Positions 24,143 through 33,571 of a DNA stretch of 53,666 nt are shown here, piece after piece. How positions within the stretch are numbered: the stretch's first letter is position 1; each line of letters starts with the position of its first letter. Where the stretch lies: the NCBI RefSeq assembly GCF_015356825.1, contig NZ_JAACYW010000050.1, forward strand, positions 1 to 53,666, written 5' to 3'. The notes beneath the pieces were generated by a model. That model searched no databases. It was given only the letters and a program-made list of their open reading frames with translations, and had not been told where the DNA came from. A program made the position numbers and the translations under genes. Origin of the DNA: Catenulispora rubra. Its GTDB lineage: Bacteria > Actinomycetota > Actinomycetes > Streptomycetales > Catenulisporaceae.

Positions 24143-24446
24143 GTCGAGGTCACTCCTTCACCGTGCTGGATTCTACTTCGGGGATTCCGAAGCAGCCTGC
24201 GGAAGGAGCCCGATGCCGCGTACCGCTGCCCTTGACCGCACCGACTTCCTTGCCTGGCGGGCCTATCGAGCTGTGGTCGACGCCGAGGCTGCGGCCGTGC
24301 AGGCCGCGGTCCTTCGCTTCGCACCTGAGGGTAGTGGCCGGCACCGCGTTGGATCCATCGCGGGCCGACCATCGCTGTCCGCATCGGGGCTGGGCCACGT
24401 TCCGAGCCGTTCGTGTCGCGTAGCGCTCGCGGCGGCCTGTTTGTGC
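24143..24446. other. Gap between SUKH gene and secreted protein copy B
   Basis: No firm gene. On the plus strand an ATG at 24213 with AGGAG upstream starts MPRTAALDRTDFLAWRAYRA, whose first 40 residues look protein-like (AVVDAEAAAVQAAVLRFAPE), but the frame then runs into the antisense of the secreted-protein gene. It may be the head of a truncated gene. Confidence 0.3.
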
Positions 24447-25049
24447 TTACATGCAGATGTAGTAGTGGCCGCTGCCGTAGTTGCTGCTCAAGGTGACGTT
24501 CTTGCCGGACTTGGGAAGTTCGATCACCGTCGCGGCGCCTCCGAGCGCGATGCCCCACGCGTCGAAGCCCGAGTTCGGATCACCTGAGCACCCCACCGAG
24601 CTGTTGTAGGAGAGTTGGTTTGTGCCCGCCGTCAGCCGTCCGACCGGGCAGGCGCCGGCGGCGTGCCCGCATACCTGGGCGGAGCTGCCCGCGGCGCCCG
24701 ACGGCTCTTGGGCCACTTCGGCGGTCACAATGATGTTCGCGCACTGCTCCACAACCCCGGCGCTGGTCTGGCAGTAGGCCTCAGCCTCGGCCCAAACGTA
24801 GTACGGGTAGAAGACGTTAACGGTATCCCACATGGGGGACGTGACGAGGTCGACGCAGACGACGGCCTGGTTGCCGTACTGATCGCTACCGATGACCTCG
24901 CAGTTGTGGGTCCTCTGAAACTCCGAGGCGTAGAGGATCGTGATACCGCCGGCTCCGGTAGTCGCGCCGACGGTCGGGATCCCGAGCGTGGTGGTGAGGG
25001 CGAGGCCGGTCAGCAGGGCGGCCGTGCGCAGACGCTTGCGCGTGGTCAT
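24447..25049 (-). CDS. Secreted Cys-rich protein of unknown function (copy B)
   Basis: The protein has 200 residues with a signal peptide (RTAALLTGLALTTTLGIPTV, GA-T). It is a paralogue of 6822-7529: both share the signal peptide almost exactly, then HNCEVIGSDQYGNQAVVCVD, EQCANI, CGHAAGACPVGRL, VIELPKSGKNVTLSS and a Cys near the end (HYYICM). All eight mature Cys are in equivalent places, so the disulfide pattern is kept while the loops differ much. The long Gly/Ala-rich insert of copy A is absent. Fast divergence of loops on a fixed Cys frame suggests a surface- or competitor-facing role, but no family is recognised. Confidence 0.85.
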   Translation of the reverse strand: MTTRKRLRTAALLTGLALTTTLGIPTVGATTGAGGITILYASEFQRTHNCEVIGSDQYGNQAVVCVDLVTSPMWDTVNVFYPYYVWAEAEAYCQTSAGVVEQCANIIVTAEVAQEPSGAAGSSAQVCGHAAGACPVGRLTAGTNQLSYNSSVGCSGDPNSGFDAWGIALGGAATVIELPKSGKNVTLSSNYGSGHYYICM

Positions 25050-25222
25050 GAGAGTCTTTCCCCTTTCGGTGCGTCCCCGGCAGGGGACGCCAGCCTGGTC
25101 GTGGTCGGGTTCTACTGCCGTGACCGGGCCGCACGGAGTGGAACCGCGTTTCAGTGCGGGATCAGCGTGGCATCCCACGCCGCTGCGGTTCGGCCAGTAG
25201 ACCAGGCGTCAAGGAATCGACG
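25050..25222 (-). promoter_or_regulatory. Conserved promoter/leader of secreted protein copy B
   Basis: This block matches the upstream block of copy A. It holds TTGACG (25212-25207 on the minus strand) and a perfect leader hairpin GCGTCCCC-GGCA-GGGGACGC (25071-25090) whose near end is 22 nt from the ATG, followed by the ribosome-binding GGGGAAAGACTCT. Confidence 0.55.
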
Positions 25223-25411
25223 ACGCAATGCCAACTACGGCGGTCTCGGCGCATTCGGGCGCGGACGGGTCCGGATGCTCGTGCCAATGCCTGCACGCCG
25301 CCCAGGCCGCGGCATGGCAGCGGCCGCCTGACGATCTTGAGGGATCGCCAGGCGGCCGCTGGTCCTGTCTGTCACCGTGAACGCGTCATCGCGCTACGGC
25401 GGCTCGCGGTG
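25223..25411. other. Intergenic region after the M4 protease gene
   Basis: It contains the terminator at 25319-25360 and nothing else I can assign. Confidence 0.5.
25319..25360. terminator. 18-bp stem terminator after M4 protease gene
   Basis: Positions 25319-25336 (AGCGGCCGCCTGACGATC) pair with 25343-25360 around a 6-nt loop TTGAGG with one mismatch. It is 52 bp after the protease stop on the minus strand. Confidence 0.8.
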
Positions 25412-28072
25412 TCAGTTGACGTTCAGCGCGGTGTCGTCGAGCACGAAGGACGTCTGCAGGGAGGCGTCCTCGGTGCCGGTGAACTTCAGGGTGATGGTCT
25501 GCCCGATGTAGCTGGCCAGGTTGAAGGAGTGGGACACGTAGCCGCTGGCGGCGTTGAGGTTGCTGTAGGTGGCCAGGGTGCCCACGACGGTGCCGGAGGA
25601 GTTCAGGACCTGGACCGACAGCTTGTCGTAGGCGGTGCTGGTCGTGGTCTCGGCGGTGTCGATGTGGACGAAGAACGAGAAGTTCGCCGTCTTGCAGGTG
25701 GAGGGGATCGCCACACTCTGGGCGAGGGTGTCGGTGTGGGTGGTGCCGTAGCCGTCGAGCCAGGCGTCGTAGCTGCCGGAGTGGGCCGGCTCGGAGGTGG
25801 TGTCGCTGTTGATGACACCGGAGGTCGCGGTCCACGGGGTGGCGCTACCGGTCTCGAAGCCGGGGTTGCCCAGCAGTTGCGTCGCGGTGCAGCCGCCGCC
25901 ACCGGAGGGGTTGACCGTCCAGGAGAAGGTCGTGGAGCCGGAGGCGGTGCCCGAGGAGGCTGTGACGGTCACGGACGAGGTGCCGGTGCCGGTGGGGGTG
26001 CCGGTGATGGCGCCGGAGCTGCTGATCGACAGGCCGGCCGGGAGGCCGGTGGCGGAGTAGGTCAGCGACTTGCCGGCGGAGTCGGAACCGGAGATCTGCA
26101 GGGTGCTGATAGCAGTGCCCTGAGTCGAGGTCTGGTTGCCGGGGCTGGTGACCGAGACCGTCTCGCTGCCGGAACCGTTGACCGTCAGCGTGAACGTGGC
26201 GGTGTGCGTCGCGGAAGCGCCGGTACCCGTGATGGTCACCGAGTAGCTGCCGGCCGGCGTGGTGCTCGCCGTGCTCAGAGTCAGCGTCGAGGTCGAGCCG
26301 GTGGTGACCGACGACGGGCTGAACGAGGCGGTGGCACCGGACGGCAGGCCGGAGGCGGTCAGGGCGACCGACTGGGCTGAGCCGCTGGTCAGGGTGGTGG
26401 ACACGGTCGCCGTCAGGGAGCTGCCGGGGTTGACCGAGCCGGAGGTGGGGGAGACCGCCATCGAGAAGTCGTTGGTGCTGGCGGTGCAGGTCGGCTCGCC
26501 GGACTGGGCCGGGACGCTGACCGCGGTCCAGGCCGCCTTCACCGTGTTGAACTCCGCGCAGGTCGGGTCCAGGGTCTTGGCCGCCTGCAGGGTCCAGACA
26601 CGGTAGGTCAGGTACGAGGCTCCCGAGTTCTTCAGCAGCATCGCGTTGTACATGATCTTCTCGGCGTTCTGGATGCCCACGCCGGTGACGGTGGAGTTGT
26701 TGCAGGTGGGGCTGGTCGGCTGGCCGTTGGTCGGGTTGGTTCCCTCGGCCACCAGGTAGAACCAGTGGTTGCCGGGGCCGGCCGCGGCGTGCACCTCGTC
26801 ACTGGGGATGGAGCTGGAGTAGCAGTTCGGGTCGTTGTTGATCAGCGACGGGTTGTACATGTTGCGGATCGGCCCGGTGCCCTGGAGGTTGATCTGCTCG
26901 CCGACGGTGAAGTCCGGCACGTCGTACGGCGCGGGCTCGTTGGCGAACCACTCGGTGGACGCGCCGAAGGTGTCGGCGACGAACTCCTGGGTGCCGTTGC
27001 CGGATATGCCGCCGGGGGTGTGGTCGTCGATGCCGTGGCCCATCTCGTGCGCGATGACGTCGATCGCGCCGATCCACTGGCCCTGGGAGTTGTAGCCGAT
27101 CTGGACCTGGGTGCCGTCGTAGTAGGCGTTCTCCTCCTGGTCGCCGACGCGGATCGGCCAGGCGCCGCCGTTGCCGTCCATGCCGTTGCGCCCGTCCCAC
27201 TGGGCGAGCATCTTGAACTCGGTCTGCGCCCCGAACAGGGCGTCCACGCAGCCGGTCTCCCGGCTGGTCTTGTCGGTGCTGCCCCAGACGTCGGTGGACT
27301 TGGTGAACGTGGTGTTGCTCGCCGCGTCCTGGCAGGGCATGTTCGTGATGTTCGGGGTGTTCATCGAGAACGAGCTGCCGGAGCCCGAGGTGTCGATGTG
27401 GACCGGGTTGGGGCCGTTCCACGCGCTGGTGCCGCTGCCGTGCTCGACGTGCTCCTGCGTGTGCAGGACCGCGGCGGTCCTGGCGTCGACGTCCACGCTC
27501 AGCCGGCTGGGGCCGTCGCCGCCGACGCCGTCCAGGGTGGTCTCCCAGGCCAGGGCGGCCGGGCCGGAACCCAGCGCGTACACGACGAGCTGCGTGCCCT
27601 CGACCTTCGAGACCGACTTCAGCTGCCCGGAGGCCGCCGAGACGGCCTGAGCGCTGCTGAGCGTCGGGGTGGTGGACAGTGCGCCGATCGCGTGGTCCTG
27701 GGCGACCGACTGGAACACGACCTGGCCGGCGCTGTTGGTGGCGATGACGAAGTCGCCGCCGACCACGGGCAGACCTGAGTACGTGCGCAGATACGGCACG
27801 TACTGCGCGCCGTTGGACGAGATGACTTGCTGGCGCACGAACTGGTCGTTCGTGCCGGCGTGCAGGAACGCGGGCCTGGCGGCGACGAGCGTGTCGGCGC
27901 TCTGGGCGGCCAGGGTCTGCGCGTTCGGGGTGACAGCCGGTCCGGCGGCGGTCGCCGTGGCGGCTCCGGCGGTCAGCGCGGTGACGCCGGCCGCGACGGC
28001 GGTGCCGACGGCCAGGCCGACGGCGAGCAGTCGCGTACGGCCGCGCTTGGTGTGGGGGTGTTGCGATCTCAC
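25412..28072 (-). CDS. Secreted M4-family (thermolysin-type) metalloprotease with Ig-like and C-terminal domains
   Basis: GTG 28072 follows GAGAGGAAG and gives 886 residues. A signal peptide (LLAVGLAVGTAVAAGVTALT, ending near ATA) is followed by the FTP/PepSY propeptide region (about 40-200). The catalytic domain carries HEMGH (342-346, zinc His and catalytic Glu), the third ligand Glu in TQEFVADTFGAS and the substrate His in SDEVHAAAGPGNHWFYL. After about residue 545 come two beta-sandwich domains (FSMAVSPTSGSVNPGSSLTA; TVSVTSPGNQTSTQGTAIST, a putative-Ig/He_PIG type) and a C-terminal jelly-roll (LLGNPGFETGSATPWTATSG) of the kind that binds carbohydrate or protein. It is a general secreted endoprotease. 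A GTTCTAAGAAC palindrome lies in the upstream region. Confidence 0.92.
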   Translation of the reverse strand: MRSQHPHTKRGRTRLLAVGLAVGTAVAAGVTALTAGAATATAAGPAVTPNAQTLAAQSADTLVAARPAFLHAGTNDQFVRQQVISSNGAQYVPYLRTYSGLPVVGGDFVIATNSAGQVVFQSVAQDHAIGALSTTPTLSSAQAVSAASGQLKSVSKVEGTQLVVYALGSGPAALAWETTLDGVGGDGPSRLSVDVDARTAAVLHTQEHVEHGSGTSAWNGPNPVHIDTSGSGSSFSMNTPNITNMPCQDAASNTTFTKSTDVWGSTDKTSRETGCVDALFGAQTEFKMLAQWDGRNGMDGNGGAWPIRVGDQEENAYYDGTQVQIGYNSQGQWIGAIDVIAHEMGHGIDDHTPGGISGNGTQEFVADTFGASTEWFANEPAPYDVPDFTVGEQINLQGTGPIRNMYNPSLINNDPNCYSSSIPSDEVHAAAGPGNHWFYLVAEGTNPTNGQPTSPTCNNSTVTGVGIQNAEKIMYNAMLLKNSGASYLTYRVWTLQAAKTLDPTCAEFNTVKAAWTAVSVPAQSGEPTCTASTNDFSMAVSPTSGSVNPGSSLTATVSTTLTSGSAQSVALTASGLPSGATASFSPSSVTTGSTSTLTLSTASTTPAGSYSVTITGTGASATHTATFTLTVNGSGSETVSVTSPGNQTSTQGTAISTLQISGSDSAGKSLTYSATGLPAGLSISSSGAITGTPTGTGTSSVTVTASSGTASGSTTFSWTVNPSGGGGCTATQLLGNPGFETGSATPWTATSGVINSDTTSEPAHSGSYDAWLDGYGTTHTDTLAQSVAIPSTCKTANFSFFVHIDTAETTTSTAYDKLSVQVLNSSGTVVGTLATYSNLNAASGYVSHSFNLASYIGQTITLKFTGTEDASLQTSFVLDDTALNVN

Positions 28073-28600
28073 GGGCTTCCTCTCGCGGGAGTGGTGCGAA
28101 GGGCGTGCGGGGAGAGCGCGCGCCGATGCCTGGTGGCATGGCCCAGCGCATGACGTCAAGGTTTTGCGCAGGATTTGCTAAGAGTGTTCTAAGAACCCTG
28201 ACGTTTTGGAGGAAAGTAGTGGCCCAATTGCGGAACGTCAACGTTGCAGGGGTGCATCAAGGGTTAAGGGCCAGAAGGTCAGGCTGCCGGATCGCAGGCG
28301 CGCGGGCGCCGAGGCGATGCTCGGAAGGCAAGAGGTCTGCGACGCGTTGCGCGAGACGGACGCCAGAGCATGCGGGACCGGAGTAGGCGATCGAACAACG
28401 GACCCTGAACTGGTGTCAAAGCTGTCGCTGTCCCCGGAACCCGGGGTGCTTCACTTCGGCGATGGCCAAGTTCTCTGTTTGCTCTCAACCATGTCTCCGT
28501 TTGCCGTGTATCACGCCGGTTCAGGAGCTGTAATGGCGGGTGGCAACGTTGTCCTGAGCGAGGGCAACCCCGCTGTTCCCTCCATTCGCAGGAGGTTCCC
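28073..28600. other. 528-bp divergent region upstream of protease and GT87 genes
   Basis: It contains a perfect palindrome GTTCTAAGAAC (28186-28196) in an AT-richer patch, with a related CTAAGA just before it, which could be the protease promoter/operator. A GTG near 28219 behind GGAGGAAA opens a 55-codon frame of arginine-rich composition that I do not believe is a gene. The stretch 28390-28600 shows only the AGGAGG of the next gene. Confidence 0.45.
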
Positions 28601-29854
28601 ATGGCCACGTCGCCCGAACTGTCGGAATGGCAGACCACCAGTGGCGGCCCCGATGATTGGCGCGCTGCCCCACGGGCTTGGCCGCTGCAATCCGACGAGA
28701 CCGTCGGGGGTGCAATCGATCGGACACTCGTCCAAGGCCGTCCCCGGCGCGTGCTGGACGACGCGCGGATGTGGGCCCTGCTCGGCTGTTGGGCGGTGTT
28801 GTGGTTCGTCGTCGTCGCCCGCCACGGCGGCTACTCCTGGCACTACTTCCGCCAGGCCGGCGCGCTGCTGTTCGACGGCGCGGCCGCGGGCGCCCCGGCA
28901 GGTGGGCTGCATGTGTACGCGAACTATCCCCAGCTGCAATTCGGGCCGGTCACGTCCGTCGCGGCCCAAGGCCTGCGGCTGCTGGACCCCGCTGGCGTCA
29001 TCCCTGCCGAGGCGATCATGACCGCCGTGGGGTTGTTCGTTCTGTACGCGATCCGGCGGATCACCGTCACCTTGCGTCCGGAACTGGCCGACGACACCCG
29101 GCTGCGCCTCGCCATGCTGGTCGGCGGCGGCGTGTTCCTCATCGGCTGGCTGAACCTGGCGGCCGGGTACGGGCACCTCGACGACGTACTGGCCTTGCTG
29201 TTCGTGACGCTCGCGGCGTGGGCCCTGGTCTCGGACCTGCCGGCCGTCGCAGGGATCTGCTTGGCGCTGTCGGTGGACTCCAAGCCCTGGGCGCTGGTCT
29301 TCCTGCCGCTGGTGTTCGCCGCACCCCGAGCGGCCCGGAAACACGTCGCGATCTGCACGGCGACCGGCGTGCTGCTGGCCTGGCTCCCGTTCGTCCTGGC
29401 GGACCCGCACACGCTCACCGCGGCCCAGTACGCCATCACCAACCAGCCCTCCTCGGCGCTGCGCGCCCTGGGCGTCAGCTCGCCGACGACGCCCGCCTGG
29501 GATCGGCCAGCGCAGATCATCCTGGGGTGCCTCCTGGGCGCCGTCGCGATCAAACGGCACCGCTGGCCTGCCGTCATCGTGTTGGGCGTCGGAGCACGCC
29601 TGGTGCTGGACCCCGGCGTCTACAACTACTACACGGTCGGCCTGCTGCTCGGCGCATTGCTGTGGGACCTGCTGCGCACGCGGTGGCCGATCCCCGTCTG
29701 GACCCTGCTGTCCGGCCTGGCACTGGGCATCGCACCACTACTGACCTCGAACGCGGCGTTGCTCGGCGAGGTGCGGCTGTGGCTGGTGCTCGGCCTGACG
29801 GCGGACGTTCTGATCGCACCCGCTCGCCGGTATCCGCCCAGCTCGACACCATAG
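28601..29854 (+). CDS. Integral membrane glycosyltransferase, GT87/GT-C type
   Basis: The protein has 417 residues; ATG 28601 has a perfect AGGAGG upstream. The N-terminal 55 residues are soluble, then about nine to ten transmembrane helices follow (first WALLGCWAVLWFVVVARHGG). The first outer loop contains YSWHYFRQAGALLFDG and YANYPQLQFGPVTSV, and a later one YGHLDDVLALLFVTLAAWAL; in GT-C mannosyltransferases of the DUF2029/GT87 type, such loop acids serve the polyprenyl-phosphate-sugar donor. The segment LALSVDSKPWALVFLPLVF is also typical of GT87. It would transfer a sugar to a lipid or wall glycan at the outer membrane face. No partner genes are adjacent. Confidence 0.78.
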   Translation: MATSPELSEWQTTSGGPDDWRAAPRAWPLQSDETVGGAIDRTLVQGRPRRVLDDARMWALLGCWAVLWFVVVARHGGYSWHYFRQAGALLFDGAAAGAPAGGLHVYANYPQLQFGPVTSVAAQGLRLLDPAGVIPAEAIMTAVGLFVLYAIRRITVTLRPELADDTRLRLAMLVGGGVFLIGWLNLAAGYGHLDDVLALLFVTLAAWALVSDLPAVAGICLALSVDSKPWALVFLPLVFAAPRAARKHVAICTATGVLLAWLPFVLADPHTLTAAQYAITNQPSSALRALGVSSPTTPAWDRPAQIILGCLLGAVAIKRHRWPAVIVLGVGARLVLDPGVYNYYTVGLLLGALLWDLLRTRWPIPVWTLLSGLALGIAPLLTSNAALLGEVRLWLVLGLTADVLIAPARRYPPSSTP

Positions 29855-30050
29855 CGTCGAACCCGTAGGCCGAGGCCCCCGGGCAACGTGTGCCATGGCG
29901 TCAGGATCCTGATGACCTCAATCCGCGTAGGGGAATCACAGGGTACGTACATGTTCGCGGCACAGGTAGACGACGCGCCCATGCTCCGCCCTTCTCATTC
30001 CAGAACCCTGATACCGCTGAGCTTCGTCATCTTAGCCGCGTCAGCGGCGG

Positions 30051-33000
30051 TCAGCGCATGTCGGCCATGGCGGTCTCGTGGTATCGCTGGATGCGGTTCG
30101 TCCATATAAGGCATTGCCGCTCCAGCATGGGCGAGGTGACCAGGCGGGCTACGCGCTGCGCGTCTTCGACGTACAACGAGGCGTCCTCCCAGCGGCCGAG
30201 TGAGAGGCAGGTGTCGGCGCCCAGGAGGTAGATGCGCGCCGCCAGCGGGGGGTGGTCGATGGAGTCCACCAGGGCGTTCGCGCGCGCGATGTGCTCTAGG
30301 GCGGATCGGTCGTCTCTTAAACGGGATGACACGGTGGCCGCGGTGCCTTCGGCCGCCGCCTCGAAACGCAGATCTCCGGCGGAACGGGCTGTGTCGATCG
30401 CCGCTTGGGCCAGCTCCAGTGCCGCGCGGAGGTCGTCGCGCTCGCGACTGGCCTGGGCAAGCCTCGTCAACGTGTCCGCTTCATTGCGGTGGTCGCCGAT
30501 CTGCCGGTGCATCGTCAGAGCCGCGGTGAGAAAGGCCTCGGCGGTGGCCAGCCGCGCCGCTCGGACGTCATCGGGCTCGGCCGCGTCGAGCAGGGCGCCG
30601 CGGTCCAGGTGGGCCGCGCCGAGGTTCGCCAGACTCACCGCCTCGCCGGCCGCCCGGCCGCAGGCGCGGTGCAGCTGCAGAGCTTGTTCGAGGGCGGCCA
30701 GTGCTTCCTCGACACGTCCGGCTGTCCACAACGCGCTGCCGAGGTTGTTCAGCGCGACCGCCTGGCACTCCGTCCATCCGGCTCGTTCGGCCACCACCGC
30801 CGTCCGGCCGAAGCGCCTTGCCGCCGAAGCGTGACGTCCCTGGGCCACATCCACCATCGCGATGGACAACTCCGCCGCGGCCACGGCCCGGGGGTCGTCG
30901 CCCAGACGCGCCGCGCCGCGCGCGGCCTGGGCCACCGCGGCCCAGTCGGCCGTCCCCGAACGCATCATGAAGTAGCCGGTCATCAGGTCGGCCATGGCCG
31001 ACGCGGATGCGGCGCTGCCTTGGCCGACCAGGTGGGGGACCAGCGCGACGAGATTGGCCCGCTCGGCGTTGATCCAGGCCAACGCCGCGGCCGGATCGGG
31101 GAAGGCGGGCACGTCGTCGGCACTCGGGCCGGTCGGGTCGTTCAGGCCGCTCAGGCCTTTCCGCCTGTTCGAGCCACCGTGGTCGGGCAGATGAAGCAGA
31201 TGTGGATACAGGGCGTCCGCGACCGATTCCAGACGGGCCAGGTGGTGCTGCGCCAGCCGCGCGGTGGCCTCGGCGCTCTCGGCGTCGCCGTCGGCCAGTT
31301 CCGAAGCGAACAGCCGGACGAGGTCGTGCATGGCGAAGCGGTCGGCACCGCGTTCCTGCACCAGGTGCCGGTCGGCCAGCCCGATCAGCGCCTGTGCCGC
31401 GGAGCGGCGGCTGACTCCCGCGACCGCCGCCGCCGTCCCGGTCGCCACGTCGAATCCCGGGACTGCGCCGAGCAGGCGGAACATGCGGCCCTCCGCGGGC
31501 GGCAGGGCATCCACGGACAGCGCGAACGCGGCTCGCACGGCGGCGTCCGGGTCGTCGGCCGTCTCCAGGGCGTCGAGCCGGTTGTCCGTCTTCAAAGTCC
31601 TCGCGTAATCGGCCAGGCTCAGATGCGGCCGGGCGGCCAGGTTCGCCGCGGCGATGCTCAGGGCCAGCGGCAGTCGGGCGCACAGCTGGACCAGTTCCGC
31701 GGCCGCCTGGGGCTCCCGCACGATACGCGGTGTGCCGATCATGCCTTCCAACAGAGCCAGGGCTTCTCGGGGCGCGAGCGCGTCGAGCGAGATCATCCGC
31801 GCTCCGTCCCGCGCGACCAGTCCTGTCATGCGATGTCGCGACGTGGCGAGCACGAGCGATCCGCCCGCGGGCACCAGCGGGCGGATCTGATCAGCCCGCC
31901 CGGCGTTGTCCAGCAGGACCAGGACGCGTTTTCCCGCCAGGAGGCTGCGATACAGGGCGGCGGCCTGTTCCACTCCTTCGGGAACCTGGGCCGGCGGGAC
32001 GCCGAGAGCAGTCAGGAAGCCGCTCAGGGCGGCGTGCGGCCGGACTGATTCGGAGCCGCTGTGGCCGCGGAGATCGACGTGCAGTTGCCCGTCGGGGAAC
32101 CGGTCGAGCACGCGGTGCGCCCAGCGCAGCGCCAGCATCGTCTTGCCGAGTCCCCCCATCCCGGTCAGCACGATCAGCCCGGTCGCCGCTTGTCCGGACC
32201 GGTGTTCGGTCATGATCGCGTCCAGCCGGTCCAGGTGCTCCCGGCGGCCGACGAACCCGACCGGCTCGGCGGGCAGTTGCGCCGGAGTCGGTACCGCCGG
32301 GGCCGGCCGTTCGACCGGTCCCGGGAGCCGGTCGCGCAGGATCCTCAGCTGCGCGGCCCGCAGCCCGGCGCCCGGCGACACGCCGAGTTCGGCGTCCAGC
32401 AGGGCACGGACTTCCTCGAACAGCGCCAGGGCCGCGGCCTGCCGTCCGGTGCCCGTCAGGGCCAGCATCAGCCGCGCGGCCACATCCTCGTGCAGCGGTT
32501 CGGAGCCGTGGGCGTCCCGCAGCGGCTCGGCGACCTGCGCGTAGCGGCCGACCGAGAACGCCGCGTCCGACCAGTCGAGCAGCAGCGAGGTCCGGCGCGC
32601 CTGTACCCCGGCGACGTCCGGATGCCTGCTGAGCCGCGTGTCGCCCGCCAGCACCTGTGTTCCCTGCCAGCACGCCCACGACTCGCCGAACAACTGGCAC
32701 GCCGAGGTCGCCGCGCCCCGTTCCCAGGCGCGCCGGCCCTGCTCGGCCAGGCGGTCGAACGCGGCCAGGTCGAGTTGCTCCGGATCCACCGTGAGCAGGT
32801 ATCCGCCGCCGGTGCTGCGCAGCAGCCGGCCGCGTTCGCCCGCCTGTGATTCGGGCTCCAGGACCCGGCGCACCTGGCCGATGTAGGTGTGGACGAGTTC
32901 CCGGCAGGTGCGGGGAGGATCTTCGTACCACAACGCGTCCACGAGATCCTGCACGGTGACGACCCGGCCGTGCCGTACCGCCAGCAGGCCCAGCACCGCC

Positions 33001-33395
33001 TGCTGCAGGGGCGAATTCATCTCGACGACCACGTCGCCGCGCAGGATCGTGAACCGGCCGAGGACCCGGATCCGGATCCGGCCGGCCGGGGCGGGGACCG
33101 GACGCTGCCGGACGCCGACACCGCCGGGCCCTGGACGCGGACGCGCGGGGGCGGGCTCGGCAAGGCGCTGGGCAAGGCGCTCGGCCAGTTCCTCGGCGGT
33201 GAGGTCCAGGGCCCGGGCCAGGCGGTGGATCGAGACCGCCCTGGGCTTGGCGACCTGGCCGTCTTCGAGGTATCGCAGGGCACGGACGCTCATTCCGGCG
33301 CGTCCGGCGAGCTCCTTCTGGCTGATACCCGCCGCCTCGCGCGCACGGCGCAGCGGACTGTCGTCGTCCCGGACGGTATGTGCCTTGCCGACCAT
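30051..33395 (-). CDS. SARP/BTAD-type regulator with XRE helix-turn-helix, NB-ARC and TPR domains
   Basis: ATG 33395 gives 1114 residues. Order of domains: XRE helix-turn-helix (about 14-70; REAAGISQKELAGRAGMSVR), OmpR-type winged helix (about 108-195; IRVLGRFTILRGDVVVEMNS), bacterial transcriptional activation domain (about 200-350), an NB-ARC-type ATPase (Walker A LTGMGGLGKTMLALRW; LVLLDNAGRADQIRPLVPAG; arginine/GxP-like RLPLALSIAAANLAA) and a C-terminal set of TPR-like helices (about 760-1114). AfsR-type proteins of this layout activate secondary metabolism or morphological genes after ligand or kinase input. The extra N-terminal XRE domain is less common and gives two DNA-binding modules on one chain. 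No obvious target operon is adjacent. Confidence 0.88.
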   Translation of the reverse strand: MVGKAHTVRDDDSPLRRAREAAGISQKELAGRAGMSVRALRYLEDGQVAKPRAVSIHRLARALDLTAEELAERLAQRLAEPAPARPRPGPGGVGVRQRPVPAPAGRIRIRVLGRFTILRGDVVVEMNSPLQQAVLGLLAVRHGRVVTVQDLVDALWYEDPPRTCRELVHTYIGQVRRVLEPESQAGERGRLLRSTGGGYLLTVDPEQLDLAAFDRLAEQGRRAWERGAATSACQLFGESWACWQGTQVLAGDTRLSRHPDVAGVQARRTSLLLDWSDAAFSVGRYAQVAEPLRDAHGSEPLHEDVAARLMLALTGTGRQAAALALFEEVRALLDAELGVSPGAGLRAAQLRILRDRLPGPVERPAPAVPTPAQLPAEPVGFVGRREHLDRLDAIMTEHRSGQAATGLIVLTGMGGLGKTMLALRWAHRVLDRFPDGQLHVDLRGHSGSESVRPHAALSGFLTALGVPPAQVPEGVEQAAALYRSLLAGKRVLVLLDNAGRADQIRPLVPAGGSLVLATSRHRMTGLVARDGARMISLDALAPREALALLEGMIGTPRIVREPQAAAELVQLCARLPLALSIAAANLAARPHLSLADYARTLKTDNRLDALETADDPDAAVRAAFALSVDALPPAEGRMFRLLGAVPGFDVATGTAAAVAGVSRRSAAQALIGLADRHLVQERGADRFAMHDLVRLFASELADGDAESAEATARLAQHHLARLESVADALYPHLLHLPDHGGSNRRKGLSGLNDPTGPSADDVPAFPDPAAALAWINAERANLVALVPHLVGQGSAASASAMADLMTGYFMMRSGTADWAAVAQAARGAARLGDDPRAVAAAELSIAMVDVAQGRHASAARRFGRTAVVAERAGWTECQAVALNNLGSALWTAGRVEEALAALEQALQLHRACGRAAGEAVSLANLGAAHLDRGALLDAAEPDDVRAARLATAEAFLTAALTMHRQIGDHRNEADTLTRLAQASRERDDLRAALELAQAAIDTARSAGDLRFEAAAEGTAATVSSRLRDDRSALEHIARANALVDSIDHPPLAARIYLLGADTCLSLGRWEDASLYVEDAQRVARLVTSPMLERQCLIWTNRIQRYHETAMADMR

Positions 33396-33503
33396 GGTTG
33401 TGCCATCGCTCCCCGGGATCCCTGTCGTGGACCCCGGGGACGATTCTCGCACCGCTGGTAGGCCTCTGATATGTCCCGTGCGGAACCTGTAGTCGGACGG
33501 TAA

Positions 33504-33552
33504 GAGCCGCCGACGGTCGCACGTGGGATCCACGTGCGACCGCCGACGGCTC
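33504..33552. terminator. 23-bp stem terminator after the S53 protease gene
   Basis: Positions 33504-33526 pair with 33530-33552 around a 3-nt loop GAT, with two mismatched positions. The core is CGGTCGCACGTGG / CCACGTGCGACCG. It lies 20 bp after the protease stop and isolates it from the SARP gene. Confidence 0.85.
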
Positions 33553-33571
33553 GTTCGCCGGTTTCCACGGA

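Noticed and set aside
26799..28241. 480-codon minus-strand frame inside the M4 protease gene
   Set aside because: It is an alternative frame of the same strand with Arg/His-rich shadow composition.
28219..28386. 55-codon frame behind a GGAGGAAA
   Set aside because: Despite the good ribosome-binding site the product is Arg/Ala/Gly-rich with no pattern, and it lies in the divergent control region.
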